From contig NZ_CP126095.1 of NCBI RefSeq assembly GCF_030123105.1, forward strand, positions 2,542,001-2,606,000: a stretch of 64,000 bases of DNA. The letters are read 5' to 3'. The position numbers and the translations under genes are program-made. Position 1 is the first letter of the stretch. Each line of letters begins with the position of its first letter. Positions 20,325 to 28,497 of the stretch are shown here, piece by piece. This DNA comes from Paenibacillus sp. G2S3. GTDB taxonomy: Bacteria > Bacillota > Bacilli > Paenibacillales > Paenibacillaceae. The notes beneath the pieces were generated by a model, which was not told where the DNA came from, did not search any database, and was given only the letters and a program-made list of their open reading frames with translations.

Positions 20325-20393
20325 TCAGATATTATGAATGATGCGAAATAGAGAAATAATAAATAATAAAAAATAAAAAAACATATTGTAATG

Positions 20394-20403
20394 AAAACGT
20401 TTT
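20394..20403. promoter_or_regulatory. LacI-family operator, site 1
   Basis: AAAACGTTTT palindrome 30 bp (centre to centre) upstream of the perfect 16-bp operator at 20421, in front of the lacI-type gene. The CG centre is typical of LacI-family sites. Confidence 0.65.
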
Positions 20404-20420
20404 TATGGTAATTTAAATCT

Positions 20421-20436
20421 ATAAAAACGTTTTTAT
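20421..20436. promoter_or_regulatory. LacI-family operator, site 2 (autoregulation)
   Basis: ATAAAAACGTTTTTAT is a perfect 16-bp palindrome, 24 nt before the lacI-type start. It recurs before the downstream transporter operon, implying the regulator controls itself and the importer. Confidence 0.8.
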
Positions 20437-20459
20437 TTGTAAAGGAAGATTGAATCATT

Positions 20460-21470
20460 ATGGAAAAGGTAACCATCAAAGACGTTGCTAGAGAGGCTGG
20501 AGTATCCATTTCTACAGTTTCCAACGCACTAAATGACGTTGATGTATTAAATCCGGAGACGAAATCACATGTGCTTAAGGTCGCAAAGCAATTAAATTAT
20601 GTTCCAAACCTAAATGGTAAGCTCCTAAGGAACGGAAAAACTAAAATGCTAGGTTTTTTCACGACAAGTGTAGCGGGCCCTTACTTCTATAAGCTGGTGG
20701 AGTCCATGTCTCGTGAATGTGATCGGTTAGGTTATGGGTTAAACGTATTTGTCACAAAGGATAAACAAGTAATTATGAGCAATATTCTAGGCCGACGTGT
20801 GGATGGCGTCATTATCTACGAAGAGCTAAGAATAGATGAAGAAGAAATTGCCGCAATGGTGAAAGACAAAATCAAGGCTGTGTTTCTGGATCGACCACTT
20901 AAGAATGAAACGATGGGCAGCGTGATCTTTAATTCGTTTGAATCTGCTTACGAAGCAACTAAATATTTAATCAGTCTGGGACACAAGAAAATTGCTTACA
21001 TATCTGGTGTAGATGAGATGTATGACAGTGTTCAGCGGAAAGAAGGATACTTGGCCGCCCTGCGTCAATATCAGCTTCCGACGAACGAAGAGTATATTAT
21101 ACAAGGATATTTTGAGGAAGAGAGCACCTATAACGCTATAAAGTCTCTGGTTCATTTAAGTCCTGAAAAAATGCCTGATGCTTTTCTAGCGGGGAATGAT
21201 TTGAGCGCCATTGGCTGTATTCAAGCTTTGAAATCGAATGGATATGAAGTCCCGCTAGATATTAGCGTTATGGGGTTTGACGATATTGATATCGCGCAGT
21301 ATTTCTCACCGCCATTAACGACGGTAAGAAATCAAATTGCCAGACAAGGTATTCTATCCGTTAATCACCTAGTTCGCATGATTCAGAAGAAGGAACAAGG
21401 CGAAATGATGAAATTGCCAGGCGAACTAATCGTTCGTGGTACTACTCAAGTGAAGATTGATCGGTACTAA
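20460..21470 (+). CDS. LacI family transcriptional regulator
   Basis: 336 residues. The N-terminal helix-turn-helix TIKDVAREAGVSISTVSNA and hinge helix are followed by a periplasmic-binding-protein-like effector domain (about 60-330), with SVMGFDDIDIAQYFSPPLTT near the end. It should repress the adjacent sugar importer and GH30 gene until an inducing sugar binds. AAGGAAG lies upstream of ATG 20460. Three palindromic operators (20394, 20421 and 21552) flank it. The gene is closed by its own terminator. Confidence 0.95.
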   Translation: MEKVTIKDVAREAGVSISTVSNALNDVDVLNPETKSHVLKVAKQLNYVPNLNGKLLRNGKTKMLGFFTTSVAGPYFYKLVESMSRECDRLGYGLNVFVTKDKQVIMSNILGRRVDGVIIYEELRIDEEEIAAMVKDKIKAVFLDRPLKNETMGSVIFNSFESAYEATKYLISLGHKKIAYISGVDEMYDSVQRKEGYLAALRQYQLPTNEEYIIQGYFEEESTYNAIKSLVHLSPEKMPDAFLAGNDLSAIGCIQALKSNGYEVPLDISVMGFDDIDIAQYFSPPLTTVRNQIARQGILSVNHLVRMIQKKEQGEMMKLPGELIVRGTTQVKIDRY

Positions 21471-21513
21471 CACTTTTAAGAAGTACAACAAGAGGCTTAC
21501 CGATCATTTTTTT
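21458..21513 (+). terminator. Intrinsic terminator overlapping the lacI-type 3' end
   Basis: TGATCGGTA within the last codons pairs with TACCGATCA downstream, with an inner ACTT/AAGT hairpin, followed by seven T residues. It separates the regulator from the importer operon, which then starts at its own operator-controlled promoter. Confidence 0.75.
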
Positions 21514-21551
21514 ATAATTTTGTTGCTTTTAGGAGGTTTTTTTTAAAAAGA

Positions 21552-21569
21552 AATAAAAACGTTTTTATT
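21552..21569. promoter_or_regulatory. LacI-family operator, site 3 (importer operon)
   Basis: AATAAAAACGTTTTTATT, a perfect 18-bp palindrome identical at its core to the operator before the lacI-type gene, lies 38 nt upstream of the first permease start. Confidence 0.85.
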
Positions 21570-21606
21570 GTTATGGGGATCATGATTTGGAGGGGAGAAG
21601 AAAAAC

Positions 21607-22590
21607 GTGGATAAATTAGCCGTAGTGCCAGTGAACGGGAAGAATCCAATGAACAGCAAGAAACCGATGGGACAGAGGGTCAAAGAATTTGTGATTGATT
21701 ATAAGAGACAATGGGAGATCCAGTCCATGGTCATCCCGGGAATCATTTTTATGATTATCTTTTGTTTCATTCCTATTTACGGATTGACGATTGCTTTTAA
21801 GAGTTACACCGTAATAGACACGCTCGATTCTGCACCATGGGTGGGGCTTGATAATTTCAGAATTATTTTATCAGACAAATATTTTTGGGATGCTGTAGTC
21901 AATACCTTGGGGATCAGCTTTCTGAAATTAGCTATAGGTTTTGTTATTCCAATTATTCTATCCGTCATGATTTATGAATTAAGCGGTGGACGCTTTAAGA
22001 AAATAGTACAGACAATCTCTTATTTACCACACTTTTTGTCCTGGATCGTACTGGGCGGGATGTTGATCGCTTGGTTCTCTTCCTCCGGTATGTTTAATGA
22101 GATTCTGCTCAATTTGGGGATCATTTCGAAACCGGTAAATATCTTGCTTGATGCGAACAAGTATTGGTGGATTGCAACGTTATCTGATATTTGGAAAGAG
22201 GCAGGTTGGGGAACGATTTTATACTTAGCCATCATGTCCAAAATTGATCCTACGTATTATGAAGCTGCCAAAATAGATGGGGCAAGTCGTATGAGACAAA
22301 TTTGGAATATTACCCTACCTAACATGAAGCCTATTATCAGCTTAAATCTGATTCTAACTGTAAGCGGTTTATTAGGATCGAATCTGGATCAAACCTTGGT
22401 CTTGATGAATTCTCAGAACCGTGTCAAAGCAGAAGTAATTAATTCTTATGTGTACCGTATGGGTATGACGCAAGGTGACTTCTCTTATGCTACTGCTGTG
22501 GGTCTAGGTGTCTCCATTGTTTCTGTGATCCTACTGATTAGTGCGAACAAAGTATCCAGCAAATTAAATGATAATCAATCAGTTCTGTAG
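21607..22590 (+). CDS. Carbohydrate ABC transporter permease (LplB-like, first subunit)
   Basis: 327 residues, GTG start behind GGAGGGGAG. Six membrane segments; the cytoplasmic EAA loop reads EAAKIDGASRMRQIWNITLP, which docks to a shared ATPase. It belongs to the CUT1-type LplB/YteP group used for complex oligosaccharides. First gene of the operon permease-permease-binding protein-GH30. No ATPase gene is present nearby; such systems use a common MsmX-type ATPase from elsewhere. Confidence 0.93.
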   Translation: MDKLAVVPVNGKNPMNSKKPMGQRVKEFVIDYKRQWEIQSMVIPGIIFMIIFCFIPIYGLTIAFKSYTVIDTLDSAPWVGLDNFRIILSDKYFWDAVVNTLGISFLKLAIGFVIPIILSVMIYELSGGRFKKIVQTISYLPHFLSWIVLGGMLIAWFSSSGMFNEILLNLGIISKPVNILLDANKYWWIATLSDIWKEAGWGTILYLAIMSKIDPTYYEAAKIDGASRMRQIWNITLPNMKPIISLNLILTVSGLLGSNLDQTLVLMNSQNRVKAEVINSYVYRMGMTQGDFSYATAVGLGVSIVSVILLISANKVSSKLNDNQSVL

Positions 22591-22604
22591 AAGGAGGCAT
22601 TTCT

Positions 22605-23492
22605 GTGAATCGTACGGTAGCTAAAGAAGATCTCGACAGTCGAATCTTTAATACTATAAATATTATTTTACTCTGTATCTGTACTGTAATTATCGTTGTT
22701 CCTTTATGGAATGTGGTCATCTCCTCCTTAAGCTCAGGTAAGGCGCTCGCGGAAGGCGGATTTATATTCTGGTCTACTGATTTCTCCTTAGAGAATTATC
22801 GCGCAGTATTTAATGATGAGACGATTGGACTAGCCTTTCTTGTCTCCATTGCCAAAACGTTCATCGGGGTTATTACCCATGTATTCTTTTGCGCGATGAT
22901 CGGTTATGGCTTGAGTAAAAAATACATACGTGGCCGCAAGCTATACGTTGCCATGGGTGTAATCACCATGTTCTTCTCGGGTGGTATGATTCCAACGTAT
23001 TTATTGATTAAATCACTCGGTCTATTGAACAGCTTTTGGGTTTATATTATCCCAGCCCTATTCAGTTATTATGACGTAGTTATTCTAATGAACTTCTTCA
23101 GAAACGTGCCGGATTCACTTGAAGAGTCAGCCAAAATCGATGGTGCGGGTGACTGGCGTATATTCCTGAAGATTTTTATCCCTCTTTCCATGCCGGCTAT
23201 GGCTACGATCGCGTTGTTTAACGGGGTTGGGCAGTGGAATGACTTTATGACCACTAAATTATACATTACCGATCAAGCACTCTATCCGCTGCAGATGAAG
23301 CTCTATGAAATTATCGTTCAGTCGCAAACGCAATCCATGCAAAATGTCGGTGGATCTGCCATTATCGAAACAACAACTAAAGGGGTTCAACTAGCAACAA
23401 TTGTCATTACAACTTTGCCGATTGTTGTGATGTATCCAATATTACAGAGGTACTTTATTTCAGGAATGATGATGGGGGCGGTGAAAGAATAG
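22605..23492 (+). CDS. Carbohydrate ABC transporter permease (YtcP/LplC-like, second subunit)
   Basis: 295 residues, GTG start behind AAGGAGG. Six membrane segments with the EAA-type loop EESAKIDGAGDWRIFLKIF and the typical C-terminal PILQRYFISGMMMGAVKE. Pairs with the preceding subunit, 14 nt upstream. Confidence 0.93.
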   Translation: MNRTVAKEDLDSRIFNTINIILLCICTVIIVVPLWNVVISSLSSGKALAEGGFIFWSTDFSLENYRAVFNDETIGLAFLVSIAKTFIGVITHVFFCAMIGYGLSKKYIRGRKLYVAMGVITMFFSGGMIPTYLLIKSLGLLNSFWVYIIPALFSYYDVVILMNFFRNVPDSLEESAKIDGAGDWRIFLKIFIPLSMPAMATIALFNGVGQWNDFMTTKLYITDQALYPLQMKLYEIIVQSQTQSMQNVGGSAIIETTTKGVQLATIVITTLPIVVMYPILQRYFISGMMMGAVKE

Positions 23493-23540
23493 AAAGATTG
23501 GAGGGGTTTATAGCAAACAGTTATGTGCGAAATGATCCAT

Positions 23541-23577
23541 CGGAAGTGTAGCTAGCACAATCAGATCTACACTTCCG
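23541..23577 (+). other. Intercistronic stem-loop between permease and binding-protein genes
   Basis: CGGAAGTGTAG pairs perfectly with CTACACTTCCG around a 15-nt loop, with no T-run after it. Such structures between permease and binding-protein genes commonly stabilise or process the mRNA so the binding protein is made in excess. Confidence 0.6.
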
Positions 23578-23611
23578 TTACTAACAAAACTTTTTTAGGG
23601 GGAAACAAGGG

Positions 23612-25249
23612 ATGAACAAAGCATTTGGGAAAAAAGGACTCAAACTTTGTACTGCACTTATGGCTGTTGTATTAGTATTCACTGGGTGTGGATCAAAAGG
23701 TAATTCTGATAGTTCCAGTAAAGAATTAAGCTCTATTGAAGGGCGTTATACGATAGATCCAGAAACACCGGCATGGAAGCTGGATAAAAAAGAGGAAACT
23801 ACGGATCTCACTTGGTACGTGAATGCAGACTGGTGGAATACTGATTTCGGTAAAGACCTCGTTACTAAAAAAATTAAAGAGGATCTGAATATCAACATTA
23901 AATTTATTAAAGGCGATGACACTAAGCTCAATACGATTTTTGCTGGTGGTGAAATGCCGGACTTGTTGACTGTATTTGATTCTAACTCTCCTGTGGTACA
24001 AAAAGCGGCTACATGGGCGCTGCCTTTGAATGATCTAGCTGATAAATATGATCCTTATTTCAATAAAGTGGCTGAAAAGGATACGATGAACTGGTTCCAG
24101 TTAGCAGATGGCAAGACTTATGGATATCCTAACTATTCCAATACGCAAAACGATTATGATAGCGGTAACATCCCTGCTAAAACGGCATTCGTCATCCGTA
24201 AGGATGTTTACGAAGCGATTGGAAAACCAACCATTGGTACTCCGGAAGAATTCAAGAGCGTTATGCAGCAAATCAAAAAGCAGTTCCCAGAAATGATTCC
24301 TTTTGGTTTTAACTCCATTGGTAAAGGTACTGGTTCTTTGGGAGATGTACTACAGGACTTCATCGGCGTACCGATGGAAACTGAAAATGGCGAGTTCTAC
24401 AACCGTAATCTGGATGAGGACTATTTGACTTGGTTGAAAACATTAAATGAAGTCTACAGAAATGGTGACATCAGTGATGACAGTTTTGCTGATGATGGTA
24501 CTGCCTTTGAAGAAAAAGTGAAATCAGGTAAATATGCAACAATGCTGCTCGATGGAACGCCTCAACAAAGTGGTAACTTGCAAATCTTCATGACTGGAAA
24601 TCCAGGTAAGGAATATATCGCTATTGATGGACCGCAAAGCACAGTTGGTCATGAGCCAACGTTGAATCAGTCAGGCATTACAGGCTGGATGATCACCTAC
24701 GTTACTAAAAAAGCTAAGGACCCTGCTAAAGCGATTCAAATCTACACTTATCTATTGAGTGAAGAAGGACAAAAGCTTATGAACTATGGTATTGAAGGAG
24801 AAACCTATAAAGTTAATGAAGCCGGTAAAATTGAATTCTTGCCTGAAATCAAAGATCTTCAATTGAATAATGCTGATAAATTTAAAAAGGATTACCGGAT
24901 GGGTGAATTTATGTTCTTCGGACATGACCGTGATAAAGCATTGAGTAATGATGCATTCGCAGAGTCGATTAAACAAATGCAAGAATGGGGCAAAGGAAAG
25001 ATGAAACCGCACTTCATTCTAGAAAATATCAACCCTGCTCAAGGAACGCCTGAAGCGCGTAGTCTAACTGCAATTGATGCTACTTGGAATACTACTCTTG
25101 TAAGTTTGATTCGTTCCAAAGATGATGCTACTTTCGATAGTAACTTAGCGGCTTACAAAACATTCTTGAATGATAACAGCTGGGATAAGATTGTAGAAGT
25201 TCGTTCTGAAAAAATGAAGAATAACAAAGAAAAATTAGGTCTTAAATAA
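23612..25249 (+). CDS. Extracellular solute-binding lipoprotein (LipO/YtcQ type)
   Basis: 545 residues. Signal peptide with lipobox VFTGCGS, then a Ser-rich linker and a two-lobed CUT1 binding fold (family 1 solute-binding proteins; TIFAGGEMPDLLTVFDS is a typical early motif). It delivers an oligosaccharide to the two permeases upstream. The AGGGGGAAAC upstream of the ATG is a strong RBS, and a hairpin in the preceding gap may raise its expression. Substrate not determined; the attached GH30 suggests a beta-linked glucan- or xylan-type oligosaccharide. Confidence 0.93.
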   Translation: MNKAFGKKGLKLCTALMAVVLVFTGCGSKGNSDSSSKELSSIEGRYTIDPETPAWKLDKKEETTDLTWYVNADWWNTDFGKDLVTKKIKEDLNINIKFIKGDDTKLNTIFAGGEMPDLLTVFDSNSPVVQKAATWALPLNDLADKYDPYFNKVAEKDTMNWFQLADGKTYGYPNYSNTQNDYDSGNIPAKTAFVIRKDVYEAIGKPTIGTPEEFKSVMQQIKKQFPEMIPFGFNSIGKGTGSLGDVLQDFIGVPMETENGEFYNRNLDEDYLTWLKTLNEVYRNGDISDDSFADDGTAFEEKVKSGKYATMLLDGTPQQSGNLQIFMTGNPGKEYIAIDGPQSTVGHEPTLNQSGITGWMITYVTKKAKDPAKAIQIYTYLLSEEGQKLMNYGIEGETYKVNEAGKIEFLPEIKDLQLNNADKFKKDYRMGEFMFFGHDRDKALSNDAFAESIKQMQEWGKGKMKPHFILENINPAQGTPEARSLTAIDATWNTTLVSLIRSKDDATFDSNLAAYKTFLNDNSWDKIVEVRSEKMKNNKEKLGLK

Positions 25250-25263
25250 GTAGCAGGCTGGAC

Positions 25264-25284
25264 AGGGCCCCTTTCCCGGGGCCT
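25264..25284 (+). other. Intercistronic GC-rich stem-loop before the GH30 gene
   Basis: GGCCCC and GGGGCC form a short GC-rich stem around TTTCCC between the binding-protein and GH30 genes. No T-run follows, so it is more likely an mRNA stability or attenuation element than a strong terminator. Confidence 0.45.
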
Positions 25285-25341
25285 CATCATTACAGGAGTG
25301 ATAAACACAGAAAAATATATAGAAAAGTGGAGGGAAACAAC

Positions 25342-26685
25342 ATGACAAATCTTAAAATTTATCAATCTACAGGGGAGAATGAATTGTTCGTAGAGCAGAC
25401 GCTAGAACAATTGACTCCAATGGCTTCTGATGAGACTATTACCACAATAACCCTCGATGAGAATCAAACCTTTCAGGAAATGGATGGCTTTGGGGCATCC
25501 TTTACAGATTCATCCGCCTACTTGATTAACCGAGTCCTGGACAATGAACAGAAAAAAGAAGTCATGAGCAAGCTTTTTGATTCCCAAGACGGAATTGGCT
25601 TGTCCGTATTAAGAAATCCAATGGGAGCATCGGATTATGCTAGAGATATTTATAGCTATGACGATATGCCTGCACAGGAAACCGATACAGAATTAACTCA
25701 TTTCTCCATCGCACATGATGAAGCAGATATTATCCCTTTGTTACAACAAGCACTGGAGCTTAATCCTGAGATCAAGCTGATGGCTTCACCTTGGAGTGCA
25801 CCAGGCTGGATGAAGACTAGCGGATCTATGATTGCTGGTGAGCTTAAACATGAACATTACCAGGCTTATGCCGATTATTTTGTACGATACATTCAAGCTT
25901 TTGAAAAGCACGGTCTGCCAACTTATGCGGTAACACCGCAGAACGAGCCTCTTTTTGAACCAAAGCATTATCCAAGTATGTTAATGCTGCCTGAAGCGCA
26001 AAGAGATTTCATTAAAAACTATCTGAAGCCTAGCTTCGTGAAGCACAACATCAACACAAAAATTCTTTGCTACGATCACAACTGGGACCGTCCAGATTAT
26101 CCACTAACGGTGCTGGATTATGCGAAGGATGAAGTGGACGGTGTAGCTTGGCACTGGTATGGCGGGAATGCGTCAGCACAATCAGAGGTTCTAAAAGCAT
26201 TTGCAGATAAAGAAGTCCATTTTACAGAAGGTTCTGGTGGAGAATGGATTCCTCCGTTTGAACAAGCCTTCTCGAATGTAATGAGAACAGGGATTGATAT
26301 TCTCAGAAATCATAGTAAATCCTTTGTCTTGTGGAATATGGCCTTAGATGAGAAAAACGGTCCAACTGTACCGGGCTTTGGCAAAAGTACTTGTCGCGGT
26401 GTGGTGACGGTCAACCAAGAGACTAAAGAACTTACGTATACGTTGGACTACTATGCACTGGCACATTTCAGCAAATTCATACGTCCTAAGGCTGTACGTA
26501 TTGACGTTTCCACTAATCAAGAAGTGATTCGTTCCGTAGCTTTTAAGAATACAGATCACTCCATTGCGGTTGTTCTGTTCAACGATAGTGAAAAGGATGA
26601 GAATTTAGCTGTGAAATTGCAGGGCAAGGATGATCTATCGTTCCGTTTGACCTCTAAAAGCGCCTTATCTATTTTAATAAAATAA
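25342..26685 (+). CDS. Glycoside hydrolase family 30 (glucosylceramidase-like beta-glycosidase)
   Basis: 447 residues. ATG 25342 is used because GGAGGG lies inside an upstream GTG extension. GFGASFTDSSAYLIN opens the barrel as in glucosylceramidase, TPQNEPLF gives acid/base E202 and HFTEGSGGEW gives nucleophile E296. A C-terminal beta domain ends in SALSILIK. No signal peptide, so it acts on imported oligosaccharides. GH30 includes beta-glucosidase, beta-1,6-glucanase, beta-xylosidase and beta-fucosidase activities; the exact one is not visible. Last gene of the LacI-controlled operon. Paralogue at 44111-45454. Confidence 0.92.
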   Translation: MTNLKIYQSTGENELFVEQTLEQLTPMASDETITTITLDENQTFQEMDGFGASFTDSSAYLINRVLDNEQKKEVMSKLFDSQDGIGLSVLRNPMGASDYARDIYSYDDMPAQETDTELTHFSIAHDEADIIPLLQQALELNPEIKLMASPWSAPGWMKTSGSMIAGELKHEHYQAYADYFVRYIQAFEKHGLPTYAVTPQNEPLFEPKHYPSMLMLPEAQRDFIKNYLKPSFVKHNINTKILCYDHNWDRPDYPLTVLDYAKDEVDGVAWHWYGGNASAQSEVLKAFADKEVHFTEGSGGEWIPPFEQAFSNVMRTGIDILRNHSKSFVLWNMALDEKNGPTVPGFGKSTCRGVVTVNQETKELTYTLDYYALAHFSKFIRPKAVRIDVSTNQEVIRSVAFKNTDHSIAVVLFNDSEKDENLAVKLQGKDDLSFRLTSKSALSILIK

Positions 26686-26696
26686 TGTGTGTATGA

Positions 26697-26729
26697 AGTG
26701 CTCGAATTTAGATTCGAGTACTTTTTTTT
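26697..26729 (+). terminator. Intrinsic terminator of the LacI-controlled importer/GH30 operon
   Basis: GTGCTCGAAT pairs with ATTCGAGTAC around TTAG, followed by eight T residues. Confidence 0.92.
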
Positions 26730-26799
26730 GCCGAAAAACGCATAAAAAATCAGTGTTCGTTAATCTTAAACGCATACCTATAGCGAGGAGATATGAGCA

Positions 26800-27228
26800 T
26801 TGAATAGAAAGCTTTTACTGACACTGCTAGTTCTGTGTTTAATGATTACTGGTGGTTCTAGTATTTTCGCTGTTACAAGTGTTTTACCCTTAAAGAATGA
26901 AACACTCAAATGGGCGGTGGAGCTTCATAAAAGTAAACTGCCTTCGCCACAGCCGGAAAAATATAAGAGCTACGAGCTATTAGTCACTAACTTAAGTGAA
27001 GATATCATAGATGTAACGTTTGAGTTGTACCGACCAGTGCAGGATCCTAATCAGGAGCAAATCATCTTAGTAGATCCATTTAGCTATGCTATGCAGCCGA
27101 ATGAGACGGTTAGCTTTAGCCATTTTTTTATAATGAATGGGGCAAAAGAACTGGAAGTCGTTCTCTCGTGGAAAGATCAGAATAGACGTAAGCATAAACA
27201 AAGTATTAAATTTACTGGTTTTGAATAG
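26800..27228 (+). CDS. Secreted hypothetical protein
   Basis: 142 residues from TTG 26800, chosen because GAGGAG lies 9-10 nt upstream and the intervening ATG opens a frame of only four codons. A signal peptide (LLLTLLVLCLMITGG) is followed by a small all-beta-looking domain with YELLVTNLSEDIIDVTFELYRP and ETVSFSHFFIMNGAKELEV. This resembles an immunoglobulin-like or transthyretin-like fold but no family was recognised. Monocistronic, with nothing nearby to hint at its role. Confidence 0.72.
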   Translation: MNRKLLLTLLVLCLMITGGSSIFAVTSVLPLKNETLKWAVELHKSKLPSPQPEKYKSYELLVTNLSEDIIDVTFELYRPVQDPNQEQIILVDPFSYAMQPNETVSFSHFFIMNGAKELEVVLSWKDQNRRKHKQSIKFTGFE

Positions 27229-27316
27229 TTGATCGGAGAAATACTAAATATTACAGGGCATTTTCCAATGGGATGTGCCCTCGTTGGTTTGCTCCATCCC
27301 TTGTTATACTCTATAA

Positions 27317-27335
27317 TGTGCTTTATATAATTGCA
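27317..27335 (+). promoter_or_regulatory. Candidate Rrf2 operator, site 1
   Basis: TGTGCTTTATATAATTGCA overlaps the last base of a TATAAT -10 box (27312-27317) whose -35 (TTGCTC) is 17 nt further up. It fits the consensus TGTGCTTNNNNTARTTGCA found twice more near the DoxX gene. It lies 20 nt before the rrf2-type start. Confidence 0.6.
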
Positions 27336-27355
27336 GTTGAAAGGGGAGATGGGGC

Positions 27356-27787
27356 ATGAGTACAGCTAATCGCGGAGTGAACATCGGACCTCCCCGTTTT
27401 AAAATAGCGGTACATTCCATCGTTTGGCTGGCTAAAAGCGGAAGCATTTTATCTAGTGCAATGATTGCAAGCCAAGTCAATTCACACGCGACCTTTATGC
27501 GTAGAGTGATGCAGTCTTTGGCAACTGCGGGAATCGTGGAGTCCAGAGGTGGAAGAGAAGGTGGGTATGTTCTTCGGAAACCTGCCGATGAGATCACACT
27601 GGGCGAGATTTATGAGGCAGTTAGTACTACGGCGGAGGAACTCGAAGTGGATATGGGGTGTGGAGCAAGTGCTTTGCTCGATGTGGAGCTAGAAAGAATT
27701 CTCCAAGAGACCGAACAACGGACCATTGAGTATTTACGTCAATATACGATTACTAATGTGATGGAACGGGTAGAGTTTTTTTGTTAA
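27356..27787 (+). CDS. Rrf2 family transcriptional regulator
   Basis: 143 residues. A winged helix-turn-helix (about 10-75) contains ATFMRRVMQSLATAGIVESRGG and REGGYVLRKPADEITLGEIYEA, the Rrf2 signature. Downstream is DMGCGASALLD, with a cysteine (C100) in the area used by redox-sensing Rrf2 proteins, plus a C-terminal cysteine; no three-cysteine iron-sulfur pattern is evident. A redox or electrophile sensor is plausible. Its own promoter and the downstream doxX-like promoter share a 19-bp element. Confidence 0.92.
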   Translation: MSTANRGVNIGPPRFKIAVHSIVWLAKSGSILSSAMIASQVNSHATFMRRVMQSLATAGIVESRGGREGGYVLRKPADEITLGEIYEAVSTTAEELEVDMGCGASALLDVELERILQETEQRTIEYLRQYTITNVMERVEFFC

Positions 27788-27839
27788 TAACTTTATCCAT
27801 AAAAAAAGTGCTAGTCAATTGTTTCTCCAGCTACTATAA

Positions 27840-27858
27840 TGTGCTTATCATAGTTGCA
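27840..27858 (+). promoter_or_regulatory. Candidate Rrf2 operator, site 2
   Basis: TGTGCTTATCATAGTTGCA, preceded by TATAAT as at site 1, lies downstream of the rrf2-type stop codon. Its right half also forms part of a terminator hairpin. Confidence 0.55.
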
Positions 27859-27883
27859 GTTTATCGCTGCAACTTTTATTTTT
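27852..27883 (+). terminator. Intrinsic terminator after the rrf2-type gene
   Basis: AGTTGCAG pairs with CTGCAACT around TTTATCG, followed by TTTATTTTT. Its left arm overlaps operator site 2, an unusual arrangement. Confidence 0.75.
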
Positions 27884-27891
27884 AGTGGTAT

Positions 27892-27910
27892 TGTGCTTGA
27901 GATGAGCACA
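27892..27910. promoter_or_regulatory. Candidate Rrf2 operator, symmetric variant
   Basis: TGTGCTTGAGATGAGCACA has the same 19-bp length and left half as the other sites but is a true inverted repeat (TGTGCT and AGCACA). TATAAT follows immediately at 27911, so it would occupy the promoter spacer. Confidence 0.5.
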
Positions 27911-27991
27911 TATAATAACAAGGGGGAATAAACGAAGCGGAGTAGTGTATGTATCATCTATTGTTTATTAGAGAATTCATTTACTTTAATA

Positions 27992-28010
27992 TGTGCTTGC
28001 TGTAGTTGCA
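27992..28010 (+). promoter_or_regulatory. Candidate Rrf2 operator, site 3 (doxX-like promoter)
   Basis: TGTGCTTGCTGTAGTTGCA matches sites 1 and 2 and overlaps a plausible -10 (TTTAAT) with TTGTTT 18 nt upstream. It lies 24 nt before the DoxX start. Confidence 0.6.
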
Positions 28011-28033
28011 AATTATTTTAGGGAGAGATGATT

Positions 28034-28408
28034 ATGAATATTGTATCCATCGTATTGCAAAGTTTGTTGGTGCTTGCTTTTGTTATGGCAGGATCGGGAA
28101 AAGTAGCGGGTTCAAAAATGCACGTGGATAACTTTAAAAAATGGCGTTTACCACAATGGTTTCGGGTAGTAACGGGACTAATAGAGTTTGTCGCTGCGAC
28201 GGCATTGATTGTTGGCTACTGGGAGCCTAGTTGGGCAGCAGTAGGTGCACTTATACTTGGCGTGACTGCCATCGGCGGAATTCTGATTCATATTCGCGAA
28301 AAAGATTCGTTCAAACATACGTTTCCAATCATTCTACTTGGTGTATTAGCAGTAATCGTGTTTTTTATCCGTCTTTCTGATCTGGCTGACTTTCCAGGGT
28401 TTAAGTAA
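28034..28408 (+). CDS. DoxX family membrane protein
   Basis: 124 residues with four membrane segments: VLQSLLVLAFVMAGSGKVAG, TGLIEFVAATALIVGYW, AAVGALILGVTAIGGILIHI and IILLGVLAVIVFFI. ATG 28034 is favoured over ATG 28028 because the RBS GGGAGAG abuts the first. DoxX-like proteins are linked to quinone, sulfur or thiol-oxidative stress in several bacteria (for example CatD in B. subtilis). Its promoter carries the 19-bp element shared with the adjacent rrf2-type gene, so it is its most likely target. Confidence 0.9.
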   Translation: MNIVSIVLQSLLVLAFVMAGSGKVAGSKMHVDNFKKWRLPQWFRVVTGLIEFVAATALIVGYWEPSWAAVGALILGVTAIGGILIHIREKDSFKHTFPIILLGVLAVIVFFIRLSDLADFPGFK

Positions 28409-28425
28409 TTATACTCGCAAAATAA

Positions 28426-28470
28426 AAATGGCAGTTCAGAGCTGAATTTCAGCATCTGGACTGCCATTTA
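28426..28470. terminator. Bidirectional terminator between doxX-like gene and pdxK
   Basis: AAATGGCAGTTCAGA pairs with TCTGGACTGCCATTT, with an inner GCTGA/TCAGC hairpin; T-rich sequence follows mainly on the minus strand (TTTTTATTTTG). Confidence 0.8.
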
Positions 28471-28497
28471 TGTTTCTGGATCGTTAGCTTAGGGGTT

